Assembly (NCBI GenBank): GCA_004554485.1
Contig: SFLS01000013.1
Coordinates: 1 to 28,671 of the forward strand
DNA: 28,671 nucleotides
DNA from: Oscillospiraceae bacterium
Lineage (GTDB): Bacteria; Bacillota; Clostridia; Oscillospirales; Ruminococcaceae
Direction: 5' to 3'
Shown here one piece after another: positions 25,638 to 28,671 of the stretch (position 1 is the stretch's first letter; each line of letters begins with the position of its first letter). Below the pieces are notes generated by a model. The model saw only the letters and a program-made list of their open reading frames with translations, ran no database searches and was not told where the DNA came from. Both the position numbers and the translations under genes were made by a program.

Positions 25638-26519
25638 TTACTGCGCCCAGAACCGCAGAAACTCCTCCGCGGCAGGGGAGGGCGCTACGTCCTGCAGGGT
25701 GCAGACCGAAAGGCTGCGCTCAGGGATCTCCGGGATGGTGCGCAGCTCCCGGATCTGTCCGGACTGCAGCGCCGGCAGGGCAAATTCGCGCGTGATGCAG
25801 GCAACCCCCAGCCCAATGGTTGCCAGGTCCACCAGCAGTTCGTGGCTGCACAGCTCAATTTCCGGCTTCAGGGTAATGCCGTTGCGGGTAAAAAACCGTT
25901 CCAGAAAGCGCCGTGCACTGGATTTGCGCTCCAGCAGAATCAGTGGGAAGCGGGAAAGCTCCGCCAGGGTATAGGCCCGGTCGGTCTCGCAGGGATAGTC
26001 CCTGCCCGCCACAAAAACATTGTGGATCTCCATGCAGCGCCGCAGTACCAGCTGGCCCGTTTCCTGCGGGGTACTGGCAAAGGCCAGATCCACCTGGCCG
26101 GCCCGCAGCATCTGCAGCGCCTCGTAGCTGGTGCCGTTCAGCACCTTCAGCCGGATGGCGGGGTAGGCCCGGTGGAACCGCTGCAGGTAGGGCAGCAGCA
26201 GGCTGCGGGTCACGGTGTCGCTGGCGCCGATGACCAGCTGGCCCATCATCAGCTCCCGGCTCTGCTGCAGCTTTTCCTCACCGGTCTCGATCAGGCTGAT
26301 GGCGCTGCGGACGTAGTCGTACAGCAGCCGCCCCTCTCCGGTAAGGGTAACGCCGCGCGGCTGGCGGGAAAACAGCCGCACCTGCAGCTGCTCTTCCAGC
26401 TGGTGGATGGACTGGCTGACCGCCGACTGGGAAATAAACAGCGTTTTGGCGGCGGCGGAAATACTCTTTTCCTCCGCAACGGTGCGGAAGATACGGTACA
26501 GCTCCAGTTTGACGGCCAT
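25638..26519 (-). CDS. LysR family transcriptional regulator
   Basis: A 293-residue regulator. Winged helix-turn-helix at residues 1-60 with the LysR signature ISAAAKTLFISQSAVSQSI and QLEEQLQVRLFSRQPRGVTLT. A periplasmic-binding-like effector domain spans ~90-290 (GQLVIGASDTVTRSLLLP onward). The ATG at 26519 is chosen because GGAGGG lies 9 nt upstream on the minus strand; an upstream ATG six codons earlier has none. It is divergent from the CofE-like gene across an AT-rich 140-nt spacer with ATAAG/CTTAT inverted repeats, so it probably regulates that gene and itself. The effector is unknown. Confidence 0.95.
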   Translation of the reverse strand: MAVKLELYRIFRTVAEEKSISAAAKTLFISQSAVSQSIHQLEEQLQVRLFSRQPRGVTLTGEGRLLYDYVRSAISLIETGEEKLQQSRELMMGQLVIGASDTVTRSLLLPYLQRFHRAYPAIRLKVLNGTSYEALQMLRAGQVDLAFASTPQETGQLVLRRCMEIHNVFVAGRDYPCETDRAYTLAELSRFPLILLERKSSARRFLERFFTRNGITLKPEIELCSHELLVDLATIGLGVACITREFALPALQSGQIRELRTIPEIPERSLSVCTLQDVAPSPAAEEFLRFWAQ

Positions 26520-26561
26520 AATAAAGACTCCCTCCATATATCTTATATACTAATATGAATC

Positions 26562-26585
26562 ATAAGAAATATATATTTTTCTTAT
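26562..26585. promoter_or_regulatory. LysR-type operator dyad
   Basis: ATAAGAAA and TTTCTTAT form a perfect 8-bp inverted repeat with 8 nt between them, centred in the divergent LysR/cofE spacer. Additional CTTAT/ATAAG copies occur nearby (about 26541 and 26581). The right arm overlaps the predicted -35 of the CofE-like gene, the usual position for LysR activation. Confidence 0.55.
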
Positions 26586-26599
26586 ATATCAATTTCTAT

Positions 26600-26605
26600 T
26601 ATACT
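26600..26605 (+). promoter_or_regulatory. -10 box of the CofE-like gene
   Basis: TATACT lies about 55 nt before the start. The -35 position is TTTTCT, poor by itself, consistent with LysR activation. Confidence 0.4.
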
Positions 26606-26660
26606 GATACTGTTGCAAAAAACAAGTCCGTTTGCGAAAAGAGAAAAAGGAGAGATCACG

Positions 26661-27857
26661 ATGAGCAGAATGTTGGGAACCGTCGTCCGCGGGGTGCGCG
26701 CCCCCATCTTCCGGGAGGGGGATGATATTGTGGCAGGGACGGTAAATACCGTGCTGCAGGCCATGAAGGAAAATAATGTGCAGCCCCGCGACCGGGATAT
26801 TGTCGCCATTACCGAATCGGTGGTGGCCCGCGCACAGGGCAACTACGTCACCATCGGGCAGATCGCCCAGGATGTGACAGCCCGTACCGGCGGCAAAACG
26901 GTGGGCGTTACCTTCCCCATCCTCAGCCGCAACCGCTTTTCGGTGCTGCTGTCCGGTATTGCGGCCGGCTGCGAAAAGGTGGTGCTGATGCTCAGCTATC
27001 CCTCCGACGAGGTTGGCAATCATCTTGTCAGCATGGATCTGCTGGATGAAAAGGGGATCGACCCCTGGCGGGACGTCCTTTCGCTGGAGCAGTTCCGCCG
27101 GGAATTCGGTTCGGTGGTGCATCCCTTCACCGGGGTGGATTACGTCACGTTCTACTCTGACCTGATCCGGGCGGCCGGCGCCGAGGTCGAGGTGGTCTTT
27201 GCCAACCGGGTACAGACCATTTTGGATTACACCGATACCGTCATTACCTGTGATATCCACACCCGCGCCCGCAGCAAGCGTCTGCTGCAGGCGGCCGGCG
27301 CCCGGGTGGTGCTGGGCCTGGATGACCTGATGACCTCCCCCATCGGCGACAGCGGCTACAACCCGCAGTACGGCCTACTGGGCTCCAACAAGGCCGATGA
27401 GACCCGGGTCAAGCTGTTCCCGCGCAACGCCATGCTGGTGGCGGAAAAAATCGGCCGGCAGATGAGCGAGGCCACCGGCCGCCGCATCGAGGCCATGGTA
27501 TACGGCGACGGCGCGTTCAAGGATCCCGCGGGCAAGATCTGGGAACTGGCCGACCCGGTGGTAGCACCCGGCTATACCAGGGGGCTGGTAGGCACCCCCA
27601 ACGAGCTGAAGCTGAAGTATCTGGCGGATAACGACTTTGGCGACCTGACCGGCGAAGCGCTGCGGCAGGCGGTAGCCCGCCGTATCCGGGAAAAGGATTC
27701 CGCCAGCCTGGTGGGGCAGATGGTCTCGGAGGGGACGACGCCCCGCAACCTCACCGACCTGATCGGCTCCCTGTGCGACCTGACCAGCGGCAGCGGAGAT
27801 AAGGGGACCCCCATCATCTATATCCAGGGATACTTTGATAACTATACTACGGATTGA
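26661..27857 (+). CDS. CofE-like coenzyme F420:glutamate ligase family protein
   Basis: This 398-residue protein matches the CofE family (F420-0:gamma-glutamyl ligase), which adds glutamates to F420-0. The conserved regions are AITESVVARAQGNYV (early), ILSRNRFSVLLSGIAAG (about 90-106), the acid-rich HPFTGVDYV (about 154) and GDSGYNPQYGLLGSNKADE (about 230-248). It is longer than standalone archaeal CofE (about 250), with a C-terminal domain carrying GDGAFKDPAGKIWELADPVV and GTPNELKLKYLADNDFGDLTG. ATG 26661 has AAGGAG 8 nt upstream. No other F420 genes are here, so the substrate may be different. Divergent LysR is the likely regulator. Confidence 0.85.
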   Translation: MSRMLGTVVRGVRAPIFREGDDIVAGTVNTVLQAMKENNVQPRDRDIVAITESVVARAQGNYVTIGQIAQDVTARTGGKTVGVTFPILSRNRFSVLLSGIAAGCEKVVLMLSYPSDEVGNHLVSMDLLDEKGIDPWRDVLSLEQFRREFGSVVHPFTGVDYVTFYSDLIRAAGAEVEVVFANRVQTILDYTDTVITCDIHTRARSKRLLQAAGARVVLGLDDLMTSPIGDSGYNPQYGLLGSNKADETRVKLFPRNAMLVAEKIGRQMSEATGRRIEAMVYGDGAFKDPAGKIWELADPVVAPGYTRGLVGTPNELKLKYLADNDFGDLTGEALRQAVARRIREKDSASLVGQMVSEGTTPRNLTDLIGSLCDLTSGSGDKGTPIIYIQGYFDNYTTD

Positions 27858-27864
27858 TTTTCTT

Positions 27865-27903
27865 CCCCCGCTCTCTGCCCGGGCAGAGGGTGGGGGCTTT
27901 CTT
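27865..27903 (+). terminator. Terminator of the CofE-like gene
   Basis: CCCCCGCTCTCTGCCC pairs with GGGCAGAGGGTGGGGG (up to 16 bp including two wobbles; the central bases form the loop), followed by CTTTCTT. The U-tract is interrupted but the stem is strong. Confidence 0.75.
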
Positions 27904-27936
27904 GCCGGCGGAAGGCCCCTGCAGGGGGCGGGGGAA

Positions 27937-28021
27937 GGGCCGCAGGCCCGGCCGCCCTCCGGGCGGCCGCCGCGCGCCGTGGGCGCGCGGGCTGCGACTG
28001 CGTCGCAGCGGCCTGCGGCCC
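27937..28021. repeat. 85-nt cloverleaf repeat, copy B
   Basis: Same size and fold as copy A at 25536: outer 12-bp stem (27937-27948 with 28010-28021), hairpins 27949-27969 (TCC loop), 27970-27990 (GTG loop) and 27991-28009 (TGC loop). Compared with copy A, the second pair of hairpin 1 is G-C in place of A-T, a compensatory change, and the other five differences are in the loops of hairpins 2 and 3. It lies after the terminator of the CofE-like gene and before the CarD promoter. Confidence 0.85.
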
Positions 28022-28049
28022 GCCTGCCGGTTTCCGGCACAAATTTTAC

Positions 28050-28078
28050 TTACATCCTGTCCCCAAATGTGCTATAAT
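28050..28078 (+). promoter_or_regulatory. Promoter of the CarD gene
   Basis: TGCTATAAT (extended -10) with TTACAT 17 bp upstream as a weak -35. It starts about 30 nt downstream of the cloverleaf repeat. Confidence 0.7.
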
Positions 28079-28121
28079 CTATAATAATAAAAAAGATTGC
28101 AGCAGGTTGGGAGGGCTTGTG

Positions 28122-28640
28122 ATGTTTGAAATCGGCAGCAGGATCATGTACGGGAATACCGGCGTCTGCGAGGTGGAAGGCTACGCCACCCCCGACCTGC
28201 CCGGGATCCCCCGGGGGACCCCATATTACAGGCTCCGTCCGCTGTTCCAAAGCGGTACCATCTACTGCCCCGTGGAGCAGCCCAAGGTCTTTATGCGGCC
28301 GGTGATGAGCCGCGAGGAGGCCGAGGAGCTGGTGTCGCTCATTCCCACCATCAGCGTGGAGCCGTTTCGCTCCGGCCGTCTGCAGGAGCTTTCGGAGCAT
28401 TACCGCCGCGTGCTGGGCACCCACAGCACCACCGACCTGGTCGAGATCATTAAATCGGTGTACTGCAAAAAGCGGGAAGCCGAAGCGTCGGGCCGCCGGG
28501 TCAGCCAGCTGGAGGACCGCTATATGAAGCTGGCGGAGGAGCTGCTGCACGGCGAACTGTCCGTCGCGCTGGGGATCCCCAAGGACGAGGTGAAGGATTA
28601 CATCGCCCGCCGCGTCAGAGAAGCCCGGACGGAAGAATAA
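28122..28640 (+). CDS. CarD/CdnL-type transcription regulator
   Basis: A 172-residue CarD-family protein that binds the RNA polymerase beta subunit and stabilises open promoter complexes. The N-terminal Tudor-like RNAP-interaction domain is visible as MFEIGSRIMYGNTGVCEVEG (1-20) and YYRLRPLFQSGTIYCPVEQ. The helical C-terminal part (EEAEELVSLIPTI, then LVEIIKSVYCKKREAEASG) resembles CdnL rather than the TRCF repair factor. ATG 28122 is preferred: GGGAGG lies 6 nt upstream and it gives the standard N-terminus; an in-frame ATG at 28107 adds five residues but has a weaker site. Gene ends 31 nt before the window edge. Confidence 0.9.
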   Translation: MFEIGSRIMYGNTGVCEVEGYATPDLPGIPRGTPYYRLRPLFQSGTIYCPVEQPKVFMRPVMSREEAEELVSLIPTISVEPFRSGRLQELSEHYRRVLGTHSTTDLVEIIKSVYCKKREAEASGRRVSQLEDRYMKLAEELLHGELSVALGIPKDEVKDYIARRVREARTEE

Positions 28641-28671
28641 GCTCCGGCTCCAAACAAAAGGAACCCCGCCC

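Noticed and set aside
25536..28021. CRISPR interpretation of the repeated GC-rich elements
   Set aside because: Two copies 2.4 kb apart, no regularly spaced repeats or spacers, and no cas genes.

Overview
This is bacterial chromosome with about 28 protein genes and one tRNA. Strong AGGAGG-type ribosome sites, frequent GTG/TTG starts, a ClpE-like ATPase, EcfA1-EcfA2-EcfT next to truA, a CarD regulator, a family-3 amino-acid transporter with a lipoprotein binding protein, and a GC content that looks well above 60% over most of the window suggest a high-GC member of the Clostridia. Oscillospiraceae of the Gemmiger/Subdoligranulum/Faecalibacterium kind are my best guess. This is inference; no rRNA is present.

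Layout. (1) Positions 1-3915 have visibly lower GC: an AraC-type regulator with a GyrI-like domain, then a KtrB-KtrA potassium uptake pair, all on the minus strand. The ktr pair lies between a diverged 3' half of a tRNA-Val gene (1397-1445) and an intact tRNA-Val(GAC) (3839-3914), an island-like arrangement. (2) Positions 4038-9487 hold a plus-strand housekeeping run: ruvC-ruvA-ruvB (Holliday-junction processing), a DUF1287 exported protein, glmM (cell-wall precursor synthesis), a GC-rich multi-hairpin element, and an RlmI-like methyltransferase. (3) Positions 9520-17207 hold ecfA1-ecfA2-ecfT (vitamin transporter energising module), truA, a DUF5711 membrane-anchored propeller-like protein, a CvpA-like membrane protein, a ClpE-like double-AAA+ unfoldase with an N-terminal zinc finger, and a 30-residue membrane peptide. 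(4) Positions 17301-19867 hold a polar amino-acid ABC transporter (binding lipoprotein, permease, ATPase) with phased 10-bp repeats upstream. (5) Positions 19857-25464 hold an EamA exporter, an unknown membrane protein, a minus-strand GNAT/lipid-kinase pair, a purine-type phosphoribosyltransferase, a 61-residue hypothetical protein, a FabG-like reductase and a DUF212 membrane protein. (6) Positions 25638-28640 hold a LysR regulator divergent from a CofE-like ligase, then a CarD-type RNA polymerase-binding regulator.

The most striking non-coding signal is a pair of 85-nt intergenic repeats (25536-25620 and 27937-28021). Each can fold into a closed cloverleaf: a 12-bp outer stem enclosing three hairpins with no unpaired junction base. 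The copies differ at seven positions: two form a compensatory A-T to G-C exchange in a stem and five are in loops, with no uncompensated stem change. Two related GC-rich multi-hairpin elements, at 8466-8577 and 24175-24231, share the architecture but not the sequence. I know of no named family for them, but I could not search. Promoters in the window repeatedly use an extended -10 of the form TGCTAYAAT.
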